DNA of 64,000 nucleotides from Paraburkholderia graminis C4D1M (GCF_000172415.1 NZ_ABLD01000007.1:1-64000), one strand, 5' to 3'. Shown: positions 25,489-34,071, counted from the first letter of the stretch. Translations and numbers: made by a program. The notes: generated from the sequence alone by a model not told the origin.

Positions 25489-28016
25489 GCCGCCTCGACT
25501 CCATCAGCCGAGCGCCGCGCCGCAAGCTGCTGCAGATCTTCGACGATCTGCTTTTGCGACATCACGCTCAGATCGATAACTTCGCGCGCCTGCGCCACGT
25601 AGTAGGCAAGCTGTTCGTCGCTGCGCGTGAGCGACTTGTCGAGCGCCGCTTCGATTCTCTCCAGATGCGCGACGAGCTTGTCGTTCGATTCGCCGAACAA
25701 CTGCACCGCCGCGCCGAACGCGTCGCTGAGGCTCGCCACTTCGACGGCGCCGCCCGCGATCTGCGCGGCTATCGCGCCGATCTTGTCGGCCTCGGCCTCG
25801 ACCTTGTCGGTGAAACGCGTGCCGACGCGTTCGAGCAAATCCGCCGACGTCGCGACGAGCGCATCGACCGCCGTGCGCTGTTCCGTGGATGCATGGTTGA
25901 CCGCGTCCAGCAGCGTCTCCAGGGTTTCGAGCAGACGGCTGCGCTCCTGCAGCATCGCCGTGTCGCGCACCATGCTGTCCGACAGCTTCTGCCGCAACTC
26001 GGCGACCACTTCGGCAGCGGCCTTCGGCGCCTCGGACGCCGCCTGCATGAGCCGCGAAATTTCAGCGATGGTTTCGCTGGCATGCGCCTGCGTCTGAGCC
26101 GAAATATCGCGCGCGGTCTGCTCGAGCGTGTCGCAAATCTGCTGCTGACGGTTGGCCGTTAGTTCGCCGGCTTGCTGCCATTCCTTGCCGAGCATCGCCA
26201 CCATCGAATCGAGCTTCGACGTCCACGCCGCGAGACGCGCTTCGTTGTGCTCTCCCGCCTGCTGCCATTCCTTACCGAGGGCGCTCGCCATCGAATCGAG
26301 CTTCGACGTCCATGCCGTAAGACGTGCTTCGTTGTGTTCGCCGGCTTGCTGCCATTCCTTGCCGAGCATCGCCACCATCGAATCGAGCTTCGACGTCCAT
26401 GCCGCGAGCCGCGCTTCGTTGTGCTCTCCCGCCTGCTGCCATTCCTTGCCGAGGGCGCTCGCCATCGAATCGAGCTTCGACGTCCACGCCGTGAGCCGCT
26501 CTTCGTTATGTTCCCCGGCTTGCTGCCATTTCTCGCTAAGCGTGGTCGCCATCGAATCGAGCTTCGCGGTCCATGCCGCAAGCCGCGCTTCGTTCTGTTC
26601 GCCCGCCTGCTGCCACTCCTTGCCGATCATGCCCGCCATCGACTCGAGCTTCTCCGTCCACGCGGCGAGCCGCGCTTCGTCTCGCGAGGCCAGTTGCGTC
26701 TGCAAGTCCGCATGCGACTCGCCCACGTTGCGCACCAGCGACGCCGAATGCTCCGCGAACGCCGCCGCCGCCGCAACCAGCGCCTGCTCGTGCCGCGCCG
26801 CCAGCGTCGCGCCGGACTGCTCGTGGCGCGACAGCGCGTCGTTCCACGTCTGCGAAAGCTTGCCCGCCGCGGTTTCGAGGCGCGCGGAAACGCCGTCGAC
26901 AAGTCCGGCCGAGCGCTCGTCGAAAGTCTGCGTGAAGCGCTCCAGCGATGCCTGTAATTGCTGCGTCATTGCATCGTTCGAACGTTGCTGGCCGGCGAGC
27001 GCCTCGTTCCAGATGCCCGCGATCTTGCCGGTAGCCGACTCGAAACCGTTCGACAGCGCATCCAGTTGCCGCTGCACCGCCTGCGAGACGCTCTCGTGCA
27101 ACGCGGCGCTCTCGCGCGCGAGGCCGGCCATCGTCGCCTGCATGACCGGTTCGAGCGCCGCGCCGGCAGCACGCGTGCTGTCCGCGACGCTCTGCTTCAA
27201 CGACTGTTCGACCGATGCCGCGAGCCGCGTGTATGCGACCTGCGCCTTGCTGTGAAACGTCTCCTGGCTCGCAAGCTGGCGCTCGTTGAAAGCGAGGCTG
27301 TGCTGCTCCATCGCGGCCATCATCGTTTGCAGGCGATCGACCAGCGTCGGCATCAGTTCCGCTTGCCGTTGCAGGAGCCGGAAGCTCTCGTCGCGCTGAT
27401 GAGCCTGCGAATAGATGCGCAGGCTCGTGGCGATCCTGACGTCGAGCTGTTGCGCCGCTTCGAGCCGCTCGCGGCGGCACAACGCCGACAACAGGCCCAG
27501 CATCGCGGAACTCGCCACGCCCGCGATCGACGTACCGAACGCGAAGCCCAGGCCCTTCACCGGCGCGGCCAGCGAAGCGCGGATCGCGGCCAGATCGGTT
27601 GCGCTTTCGAGCGCCATGCCGGTGCCGCGCAAGGTCACGACCATGCCGAGCAGCGTGCCGAGCATGCCGAGCAGCACCAGCAAGCCGACGAGATAAGGCG
27701 TGAGCGCAGGCCCCGGCAACGCGACGCGCTCGCCTTCGATGCGAAGACGAACCGTATTGCGCAAGCCCGGATGCAATTCCTCGAGCCACGCGCCAAGCCG
27801 CGGCGGCGGCTCAGTGAGGCGCGCCACGGCGCTAGTGAGCGTCGCGGTCGCCGCGCTATAGCGCCGCAATTCGAGCGCGCCGGCAAGATAGAACGCGCCG
27901 ATCAGCAGCGTGACGGCCAGCGCCAGCCAGTTGGACCCGACATAGCCGATGGCAATGCCGCACACCGCGGCGAGACCTGCCGCGAACACAACGAGATCAA
28001 TACGATATCTGGACAT
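25485..28016 (-). CDS. DUF802 protein: MotA/ZorA-like membrane core with long coiled-coil tail
   Basis: An 843-residue protein. Four hydrophobic segments lie at about 8-26, 29-48, 107-129 and 155-180. The third reads GMLGTLLGMVVTL and the fourth GLGFAFGTSIAGVASSA, closely matching the proton-channel helices of MotA/TolQ/ExbB and especially ZorA. Residues 185-843 form a long helical, Ala/Gln/Glu-rich cytoplasmic tail. It contains six 29-residue repeats at 447-620. The start at 28016 is 10 bp after the DUF3348 stop. A 252-bp in-frame extension upstream is rejected because it overlaps that gene. It is probably the stator-ring subunit that drives proton flow with the OmpA protein. The biological role is unknown. 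Confidence 0.85.
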   Translation of the reverse strand: MSRYRIDLVVFAAGLAAVCGIAIGYVGSNWLALAVTLLIGAFYLAGALELRRYSAATATLTSAVARLTEPPPRLGAWLEELHPGLRNTVRLRIEGERVALPGPALTPYLVGLLVLLGMLGTLLGMVVTLRGTGMALESATDLAAIRASLAAPVKGLGFAFGTSIAGVASSAMLGLLSALCRRERLEAAQQLDVRIATSLRIYSQAHQRDESFRLLQRQAELMPTLVDRLQTMMAAMEQHSLAFNERQLASQETFHSKAQVAYTRLAASVEQSLKQSVADSTRAAGAALEPVMQATMAGLARESAALHESVSQAVQRQLDALSNGFESATGKIAGIWNEALAGQQRSNDAMTQQLQASLERFTQTFDERSAGLVDGVSARLETAAGKLSQTWNDALSRHEQSGATLAARHEQALVAAAAAFAEHSASLVRNVGESHADLQTQLASRDEARLAAWTEKLESMAGMIGKEWQQAGEQNEARLAAWTAKLDSMATTLSEKWQQAGEHNEERLTAWTSKLDSMASALGKEWQQAGEHNEARLAAWTSKLDSMVAMLGKEWQQAGEHNEARLTAWTSKLDSMASALGKEWQQAGEHNEARLAAWTSKLDSMVAMLGKEWQQAGELTANRQQQICDTLEQTARDISAQTQAHASETIAEISRLMQAASEAPKAAAEVVAELRQKLSDSMVRDTAMLQERSRLLETLETLLDAVNHASTEQRTAVDALVATSADLLERVGTRFTDKVEAEADKIGAIAAQIAGGAVEVASLSDAFGAAVQLFGESNDKLVAHLERIEAALDKSLTRSDEQLAYYVAQAREVIDLSVMSQKQIVEDLQQLAARRSADGVEAA
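26157..26678 (-). repeat. six in-frame 87-bp tandem repeats in DUF802 tail
   Basis: Each unit codes 29 residues of the type EARLAAWTSKLDSM followed by x4-GKEWQQAGEHN. Copy 1 starts at 26678, and copies follow every 87 bp to 26157. Copies 3 and 4 recur almost exactly as 5 and 6, so a 174-bp double unit was duplicated recently. The frame is kept throughout. The last copy diverges in its final two residues. Confidence 0.95.
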
Positions 28017-28026
28017 GGCGTCCCGG

Positions 28027-28755
28027 TTAGCGAGTACGAAGGGCGGCAAGCAACCCTTCGACTGGTTGTAAACGAATATCCAGCTCGGCAAGCAACACGC
28101 TTTGCATGTCCTTGCGGAACACGTCGAGCCAGGGGCCGGGCGCGCCGGGGGCGGCTTGTGCGCCATCGCCATCGTCCGGCAGCGGCTGTGCGGCGTCGCG
28201 CAAACGCTCGAAGTGTCCGGCGAGCAGCACCGGCAGATTGGCCAGCAGGCTCCGCTCGCGTTCGCCAAGCGCGCGTTCCATCACGGCATCGAGCACCGCG
28301 AGACGGCCCATCGCAGGATTCCTGGCGGCAAGCAACGCGCGCAGCCGGCCGCGTAGATTGCCGACACCCGTTTCCATCGACTGCTGCATGGCCTGGTAGC
28401 GCTGACGAAAGAGCGCGTAGTCGACGGGCGCGGCCTGCGGCTCCACATACGCGGGACCGCGGCGCCTGGCGGTCGCGAACGCGCTGTCGCCGGTAATCGT
28501 GCCGACGAGCGCGGCCCGCGCGCGCGCGCATTCCGCCTCCTCCGCGCTGCCGAACGCTCGCGCGCCCGCGGCCCGCGTGGGCGGCGCGCCGCTGAGCGCC
28601 GACGACAGCGCGATCGCATCCGTCCAGCCGAGCCACTGGCTCAGCCGGTCGGATAGCGATTGCCGTGGTTCGGGAACGTCGACATTGGCGAAGCGCGCCA
28701 GCAGGCGAACGAGCGCCGGGCCGCTGAGAGCTGTGCGCTGGGGGGCTTGCAACAT
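28027..28755 (-). CDS. DUF3348 family protein, first gene of motor-like cassette
   Basis: A 242-residue soluble protein. The N-terminus RTALSGPALVRLLARFANVD is the DUF3348 signature. The middle (VDYALFRQRYQAMQQSME) and the C-terminus (WLDVFRKDMQSVLLAELDIR) are predicted helical. There is no membrane segment, nuclease or ATPase motif. It begins the four-gene run DUF3348-DUF802-OmpA-DUF2894 with 10-bp, -4-bp and 16-bp junctions. It is probably a cytoplasmic partner of the DUF802 tail or ring. The function is undescribed as far as I know. Confidence 0.82.
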   Translation of the reverse strand: MLQAPQRTALSGPALVRLLARFANVDVPEPRQSLSDRLSQWLGWTDAIALSSALSGAPPTRAAGARAFGSAEEAECARARAALVGTITGDSAFATARRRGPAYVEPQAAPVDYALFRQRYQAMQQSMETGVGNLRGRLRALLAARNPAMGRLAVLDAVMERALGERERSLLANLPVLLAGHFERLRDAAQPLPDDGDGAQAAPGAPGPWLDVFRKDMQSVLLAELDIRLQPVEGLLAALRTR

Positions 28756-28864
28756 ACCACCGGATGCAAAAAAGTCAGCAGTTTACACGCTGACGCGCAC
28801 GACGGCTTCGCTCCCCATTACAACGTCCTCGCACGCAGACATCGTGGCGCTCGGGAATAGGCGT

Positions 28865-29518
28865 TCAAATCGCTCCGCGCGGCCGATGCTCGTCCGTATC
28901 GACGCAGCACACCAGCGCATCCGCATCTTCCTCGCCGACGCTCACATAGATGTGCCCGACCGAGCTGTCGAAGTACAGGCTGTCGCCCGGCATCAGCCTG
29001 AACGACTTGCCGTTCTCGAAGCGCAATTCAAGCTTGCCGGAGAGCAGAAAGACGAACTCCTCGCCCGAATGCCGGATGTACTCGGGAAAGTCCGCCACGG
29101 CGCGCGCATGGATGTGCGCGCGCATCGGCATCATGCGTTTGCCCGTGAGGTTGTTCGCGAGCATGCCGTACTCGTAGTTCGGCGTGTCGTACACCTGCTG
29201 CTTGCCGGCCGCGGTGAACGACGGCTTCATCGCGCCGGCCGCCGGCTTGCGGCGCCGGCCGAAAATCGCGTCGAACTCGAGCTCGAGCGAATGCGCGAGT
29301 GCCGCGAACTTGTCGTAGGTCAGCGCGATGTCCCCGCGCTCGGCCTTCGAGATCGTCGATACCGCAATGCCCGAGCGCTCGGACAATTCGGCGAGCGTCA
29401 GCCCGCGCGCCTTGCGCGCCTGCCGCAAATGCCCGCCCACCAGTTTGTGATCGAGCGACGGCGGCGCTTCATGCGCGTGCGCCTTCGGTTGTTTCACTAC
29501 GGCTACGGCTTTGACCAT
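28865..29518 (-). CDS. XRE-family regulator with C-terminal cupin
   Basis: A 217-residue repressor-type protein. The HTH_3 domain (about 25-85) includes LRQARKARGLTLAELSERSG and STISKAERGD. The cupin (about 140-210) includes RHSGEEFVFLLSGKLELRFE and PGDSLYFDSSVGHIYVS. This layout is typical of PuuR/SutR-like regulators of amine or amino-acid catabolism. It is divergent from the MFS-amidase-oxidase operon, and two repeated sites lie between them. The ATG at 29518 is preferred to the longer start at 29563 because conserved sequence begins later. The ligand probably binds the cupin and is unknown. Confidence 0.92.
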   Translation of the reverse strand: MVKAVAVVKQPKAHAHEAPPSLDHKLVGGHLRQARKARGLTLAELSERSGIAVSTISKAERGDIALTYDKFAALAHSLELEFDAIFGRRRKPAAGAMKPSFTAAGKQQVYDTPNYEYGMLANNLTGKRMMPMRAHIHARAVADFPEYIRHSGEEFVFLLSGKLELRFENGKSFRLMPGDSLYFDSSVGHIYVSVGEEDADALVCCVDTDEHRPRGAI

Positions 29519-29566
29519 GTCACTGATTCCGCCTGGCTTCCTTGCTTCCCGCCTGTTCCACAAAAA

Positions 29567-29608
29567 TTTCTCGTATGCGAGAAATTATTTTTTTCTCGTA
29601 TATGATAA
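29567..29608. promoter_or_regulatory. tandem operators in XRE-cupin/MFS divergent promoter
   Basis: TTTCTCG-TATG-CGAGAAA (29567-29584) is a palindrome with 7-bp arms. A second left half, TTTCTCG followed by TATATGATAA, begins 25 bp later at 29592. The region is markedly AT-rich compared with the surroundings. It is the likely binding site of the XRE-cupin regulator, controlling both directions. Confidence 0.6.
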
Positions 29609-29644
29609 CTCACGTCGATTCCACCTTTATGTGGGGCCCGTATT

Positions 29645-30931
29645 GTGTCTACCCTTGCGCTTAGTCAGTCCCGTTTGACGAAGACCCGCGTCATTACTGC
29701 CACGACCATCGGCACGGCGCTCGAATTCTACGACTTCACGATCTACAGCTTCTTCGCGATCCAGATCGGGCAGTTGTTCTTTCCGGGCGCGTCGCCCGTC
29801 AATCAGTTTTTGCTGTCGATCGGCGTATTCGGCGTGGGCTTCGTGGTGCGGCCGCTCGGCGGCGTCGTGATCGGCGCGTATGCGGATCGCGCGGGCCGCA
29901 AGAACGCGATGGTCCTCACGATCATGCTGATGGCGCTTAGCTGCGCGATGATCGCGTGCGCGCCCACTTACGCGGTCGCCGGCTTCGCCGCGCCGCTCAT
30001 CGTGCTCGCCGCGCGGTTGATACAAGGCTTCGCGGCGGGCGGCGAGTTCGGACCGGGCACGACGCTGCTCGTCGAATATGCCACCGACAACACGCGCGCG
30101 TTCTTCGCGAGCTGGAACTTCGCGGCGACCGCGGCAGGCCTCGTGCTCGGCGCGCTGGTCGCGACGCTCGTCAACGTGCTGCTGCCGAAGCAGGCCGTGC
30201 TCGAATGGGGCTGGCGGATTCCGTTCGTGCTCGGCATCGTCGCGGCGCCGGCCGGCATGCTGATCCGCCGGCGCCTCGAAGAAACGCTGACCGCGCGCAA
30301 GCCCGGCGAAGCCGCGCCGAGCGGCGCGCTGAAGGCCGCGCTGACCACGCATCTGAAGCTGACGATTCTCGGCACTTTCGCCGAGTTGGGCGGCTCCGTG
30401 TCGGTCTACATCACCGCCTTTTTTCTGCCGAGTCATGCGGTGCGCGCGCTGCATCTTTCGTCGACGTCCGCGGTGATCTCCGGTATCGTCAGTTCGCTTG
30501 CGCTGTTCGTCGCCGCGCCGCTCGCCGGCATGCTCGCGGACCGCTACACCCGCAAGCGCGTGCTCGTGATTTCGCGCGTCGTGATGCTGTTGCTCGTGTA
30601 TCCGGCGTTTGCATTCCTGAGCGCGCATCCGTCGATGACGGCGCTTTGCATCGTGTCCGCGCTGCTCGCCGTGTTCGTGTCCGGGCAGATCGTGCCCGTG
30701 CTCGTGATGATCCCGGAACTGTTCCCGAAGCATGTGCGTGCAACCGGAATTGCATTGACGTATGTTGTGAGCGCATCGTTTTTCGGCGGCTTCTCGCCGT
30801 TTATCGCAAGCTGGCTGGTCGCGCGCACCGGCAATCCGCTCGCGCCGGCCTGGTATGTGGCCGCCGCATGCGCGATTTCGCTCGTGCCGGTAATCTGGCT
30901 GAAGGACCGCACCGGCGAAGCGCTCGGCTGA
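29645..30931 (+). CDS. MFS transporter, metabolite:H+ symporter type
   Basis: A 428-residue permease with 12 hydrophobic segments. The N-terminal ATTIGTALEFYDFTIYSFFA motif and VVIGAYADRAGRKNAM in loop 2-3 mark the metabolite:H+ symporter group (ShiA/ProP/CitA-like). The start is a GTG at 29645; the ATG at 29629 is out of frame. No strong ribosome site is seen. It is followed by the amidase (start 38 bp after the stop) and the FAD oxidase, so it should import the substrate of those enzymes. Confidence 0.88.
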   Translation: MSTLALSQSRLTKTRVITATTIGTALEFYDFTIYSFFAIQIGQLFFPGASPVNQFLLSIGVFGVGFVVRPLGGVVIGAYADRAGRKNAMVLTIMLMALSCAMIACAPTYAVAGFAAPLIVLAARLIQGFAAGGEFGPGTTLLVEYATDNTRAFFASWNFAATAAGLVLGALVATLVNVLLPKQAVLEWGWRIPFVLGIVAAPAGMLIRRRLEETLTARKPGEAAPSGALKAALTTHLKLTILGTFAELGGSVSVYITAFFLPSHAVRALHLSSTSAVISGIVSSLALFVAAPLAGMLADRYTRKRVLVISRVVMLLLVYPAFAFLSAHPSMTALCIVSALLAVFVSGQIVPVLVMIPELFPKHVRATGIALTYVVSASFFGGFSPFIASWLVARTGNPLAPAWYVAAACAISLVPVIWLKDRTGEALG

Positions 30932-30969
30932 CAAAGAAAGACACAATGAGCACAATGAGTGGAGACGAT

Positions 30970-32496
30970 ATGAGTCGAGACAACGATTTGCCCGGCCGCA
31001 GCGCGGTCGAGTTGCGCCGGATGATCGGCGCGAAAGAGATCTCGCCCGTCGAACTGCTGGAGGCGTGCATCGCGCGAATCGAGGCGGTGAATCCGGCGGT
31101 CAACGCGATCACCGCAACCGACTTTGTGGCCGCGCGCGCCGCCGCGAAACGCGCGGAAAAGCAGGTACTCGACGGCGAGCCGCTCGGCCTTCTGCACGGC
31201 TTGCCGCTCGGCGTGAAGGACCTCGAAAATACCGCCGGACTCCTGACGACTTATGGTTCGCCGATGTCGCGCGGCAACGTGCCCACGCAAGACGTGGTGC
31301 TCGTCGAGCGTCTGCGTGCCGCCGGCGCGATCGTCACCGCGAAGACCAACGTGCCGGAACTCGGCGCCGGCGCGAACACGCGCAATCCGGTGTGGGGCGC
31401 GACCGGCAATCCGTTCAATACAGCATTGAATGCAGGCGGCTCGTCGGGCGGTTCGGCGGCCGCGCTTGCGTGCGACATGCTGCCCGTGTGCACCGGCTCG
31501 GACACCGGCGGCTCGTTGCGCATTCCCGCTTCCAAATGCGGCGTGGTGGGCTTTCGTCCGACGCCGGGACTCGTGCCGAATTCGCGCAAGCTGGTGGGCT
31601 GGTCGCCGATCTCGGTGGTTGGACCGATGGGCCGCAGCGTCGCCGAAGCGTGCTTGCAACTCGCCGCTACCGTGGGCATCTCGGCGGGCGACCCGCTCAG
31701 CTTTGCCGCCGATCCGCTCAGCTTCGCCGCGCCCGCCGACATCGACCTCAGCACGTTGCGCGTGGGCTGGACCGAAGACTTCGGCAGTTGCGACGTGGAT
31801 GCGTCGATCCGCAACGTGTTTCGTGAACGCATCGCGCTGATCGCGCCGTCTTTCCGTTCATGCGAGGAAGTGAGCTTCGATCTCGGCGACGTGCACCGCT
31901 GCTTCGACGTGATTCGCGCGGAGAGCTTCGTCGCCGGTCTGCACGATGCCTACACGCGCGATCCGGCGCAACTCGGCCCGAACACGCGCGCCAACTATGA
32001 GCTCGGCGCAAGCATGAGTCTCGCGGACAGCGCGTGGGCTCAAGCCGAACAGACGCGCATCTTCAAACGCTTTCAGGCCGCGTTCGAGCAGTACGACGTG
32101 ATCCTCTCGCCGACCACGCCGGTGTCGCCGTTTCCGTGGCAGCAACTGTACGCCGCGCAAATCGACGGGCGCGAGCAGGACAACTATTACCGCTGGCTCG
32201 CGCTCACCTATGTCGTCACGCTGACGACGCATCCGGCGCTGTCGCTGCCATGCGGTGTCGATCACGCGGGCATGCCGTTCGGCTTGCAGGTCGTCGGGCC
32301 GTTTCATGGCGACCGCAAGACACTCGCCGTCGCACATGCGATGGAGCAGGTTTTCGCGCAATCGCCTGCGTTGCGCCGTCCGCGCCCCGATCTGTCGAAG
32401 CTCACGAAAGCGGACGCCTCGTTGAAATCGATCGTGACGTCGCCCCCTCTTTTTAACGACGCCGACGCGAACGGCTCGGGCCTCTCAGCGGTTTAA
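30970..32496 (+). CDS. amidase-signature hydrolase
   Basis: A 508-residue amidase (AS family, GatA-like fold). The catalytic triad is Lys83 (GVKDLENTAG), cis-Ser158 (AGGSSGGSAAALA) and nucleophile Ser182 (TGSDTGGSLRIPA). The ATG at 30970 has GGAG 5 bases before it. In-frame ATGs at 30946 and 30955 are possible. It would release ammonia or an amine from an imported amide. An internal 7-residue tandem duplication (DPLSFAA twice) lies at 31690-31731, in a surface loop region. It is the second gene of the MFS-amidase-oxidase operon. Confidence 0.9.
   Translation: MSRDNDLPGRSAVELRRMIGAKEISPVELLEACIARIEAVNPAVNAITATDFVAARAAAKRAEKQVLDGEPLGLLHGLPLGVKDLENTAGLLTTYGSPMSRGNVPTQDVVLVERLRAAGAIVTAKTNVPELGAGANTRNPVWGATGNPFNTALNAGGSSGGSAAALACDMLPVCTGSDTGGSLRIPASKCGVVGFRPTPGLVPNSRKLVGWSPISVVGPMGRSVAEACLQLAATVGISAGDPLSFAADPLSFAAPADIDLSTLRVGWTEDFGSCDVDASIRNVFRERIALIAPSFRSCEEVSFDLGDVHRCFDVIRAESFVAGLHDAYTRDPAQLGPNTRANYELGASMSLADSAWAQAEQTRIFKRFQAAFEQYDVILSPTTPVSPFPWQQLYAAQIDGREQDNYYRWLALTYVVTLTTHPALSLPCGVDHAGMPFGLQVVGPFHGDRKTLAVAHAMEQVFAQSPALRRPRPDLSKLTKADASLKSIVTSPPLFNDADANGSGLSAV
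31690..31731 (+). repeat. 21-bp in-frame tandem duplication inside amidase
   Basis: Two 21-bp units coding DPLSFAA lie back to back (31690-31710, 31711-31731) with three silent differences. It is a small local duplication that keeps the frame. Confidence 0.85.
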
Positions 32497-32498
32497 CG

Positions 32499-33740
32499 AT
32501 GACAACAATGAAGTTCGATACCGTCGTACTCGGCGCCGGCATTGTCGGCGTGTGCGTGGCCGTGCATTTGCAAAAGCGCGGCCGACAGGTCGCGCTGGTC
32601 GACCGCAAGGCGCCAGGCAACGAGACCTCGTTCGGCAATGCCGGATTGATTCAGCGAGAAGGCGTGTACCCGTACGCATTTCCGCGCGGACTGGGTGCAT
32701 TGCTTCGCTATGCGCGCAACCAGTCGCTCGACGTTCGCTACCACGCCGATGCGCTATTTCACGCGGCGCCGTTTCTGTGGAGATACTGGCGCAACTCCGA
32801 TCCGGCGAAACACGCCGCGATTGCAAAGTCATATTCGACGCTGATCGAACATTGCGTGAGCGAGCATCGCACGCTGGCCGCGCAAGCGGACGCGAGTGCT
32901 TTGCTGCGCCCCACGGGCTGGATCAAGGTGTTTCGCAGCAACGCCGCTCAGGACGCGGAACTGCGAGTCGCCGATCGATGGAGCCGCGAATACGGCGTCG
33001 AATTCGAAGCGCTCGACGCCGCCCACCTGCAGCACATCGAGCCCGATCTCGACAAGGCATTGCTCGGCGGCCTGCGCTACACGCAAGCGGATTCGGTGAG
33101 CGATCCGAACGCGCTCGTCACGGCCTACGCGAAATACTTCGAGGCGCTCGGCGGACGGTTCTTCACCGGCGACGCCAATACGCTGCGCAACGGCTGGGAG
33201 GTCACGACAAACGCAGGGACGATCGCGGCTTCATCGGCGGTGGTCGCGTTGGGGCCGTGGTCCGGCGTGCTCAGTTCGCGGCTCGGGTATCGGCTGCCGC
33301 TCGGCGTCAAGCGCGGCTACCACATGCATTACGCGGCACGCGCGGGCGCGCGCCTCAATCATCCGGTACTCGACGCCGAAAGAGGCTATCTGCTCGCGCC
33401 GATGGCGCGCGGCATCCGCCTGACGACCGGCGCTGAAATCGCATTGCTCGATGCGCCGAAAACGCCCACGCAACTCGCCGCCGTCGAACCGATTGCACGC
33501 ACGCTGTTCCCACTCGACAAACGCCTCGACGATCAACCGTGGATGGGCGCGCGGCCTTGCACGCCGGACATGATGCCGGTGATTGGCCGCGCCGAAAAAC
33601 ATCAGGGCTTGTGGTTCGCATTTGGTCACGCGCATCACGGACTCACGCTCGGGCCGGTGACCGGCCGCCTGATCGCCGAAATGATGACGGGTGAAGAAAC
33701 GCTCGTAGACACGCATCCGTTCAGAGTGGACAGGTTCTAA
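32499..33740 (+). CDS. FAD-dependent D-amino-acid dehydrogenase-like oxidoreductase
   Basis: A 413-residue DAO-fold flavoprotein. The dinucleotide motif VLGAGIVGVCVAVHL is at 9-23, then ETSFGNAGLIQREG, typical of DadA. The C-terminus has GARPCTPDMMPVIGRAE and FAFGHAHHGLTLGPVTGRL, the second FAD contact. It is likely membrane-associated, passing electrons to the respiratory chain. It starts 2 bp after the amidase stop. The operon suggests uptake of an amide, hydrolysis, and oxidative deamination of the (perhaps D-) amino acid. The exact substrate is unknown. Confidence 0.88.
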   Translation: MTTMKFDTVVLGAGIVGVCVAVHLQKRGRQVALVDRKAPGNETSFGNAGLIQREGVYPYAFPRGLGALLRYARNQSLDVRYHADALFHAAPFLWRYWRNSDPAKHAAIAKSYSTLIEHCVSEHRTLAAQADASALLRPTGWIKVFRSNAAQDAELRVADRWSREYGVEFEALDAAHLQHIEPDLDKALLGGLRYTQADSVSDPNALVTAYAKYFEALGGRFFTGDANTLRNGWEVTTNAGTIAASSAVVALGPWSGVLSSRLGYRLPLGVKRGYHMHYAARAGARLNHPVLDAERGYLLAPMARGIRLTTGAEIALLDAPKTPTQLAAVEPIARTLFPLDKRLDDQPWMGARPCTPDMMPVIGRAEKHQGLWFAFGHAHHGLTLGPVTGRLIAEMMTGEETLVDTHPFRVDRF

Positions 33741-33754
33741 CGTCAAACGCGGGC

Positions 33755-33796
33755 AGCGCGCCTGCCGCTTCGTGCGGGAAGCGCGCCTGCCGCTTC
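33755..33796. repeat. 17-bp direct repeat with hairpin potential
   Basis: A 17-bp unit, AGCGCGCCTGCCGCTTC, occurs at 33755-33771 and 33780-33796 (25-bp period), filling the gap between convergent genes. GAAGCG (33778-33783) and CGCTTC (33791-33796) can form a hairpin, so it may act as a weak terminator. Confidence 0.55.
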
Positions 33797-33798
33797 AT

Positions 33799-34071
33799 TT
33801 AGTGCAGCGGTTGCAGCGCGGTCCAGCGCGTCCAGCCGCTGTCGCCTGCTACCGGGCTGATCCGCAATGCGCGCGAGCCGTCGGCGAAAATGATCGATTC
33901 GGCATGACATGCTTCGGGGTCCGGAATATCGCGCGGACCCACAAAGCTCACGACATGTTTGAACGAAAGATTGCCTTCGCGCAATATGTCGAGATAGGCG
34001 GGCTCCTCGTTATCGAATGGCTGAGCGGTGCAACGGTTCAACAGCACAGCAGCGATTTCTGCATCACACAT
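33799..34071 (-). CDS. conserved hypothetical protein
   Basis: A 90-residue cytoplasmic protein without known motifs. The ATG at 34071 is chosen because CAGGAGAGAG precedes it at ideal distance. A longer in-frame ORF starting at 34134 would hide this site. Features are MCDAEIAAVLLNRC, an acidic middle, VSFVGPRDIPD and a Trp-rich end (GWTRWTALQ). It stands alone between the oxidase operon and the GGDEF-EAL gene. I do not recognise the family. Confidence 0.65.
   Translation of the reverse strand: MCDAEIAAVLLNRCTAQPFDNEEPAYLDILREGNLSFKHVVSFVGPRDIPDPEACHAESIIFADGSRALRISPVAGDSGWTRWTALQPLH

Noticed and set aside
26157..26678. CRISPR-like periodic repeats
   Set aside because: The 87-bp units are contiguous without spacers and keep a protein frame; they are coding tandem repeats.
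29627..30955. 442-codon minus-strand frame over the MFS gene
   Set aside because: Shadow of a clear 12-helix transporter; very basic, histidine-rich composition, no motifs.
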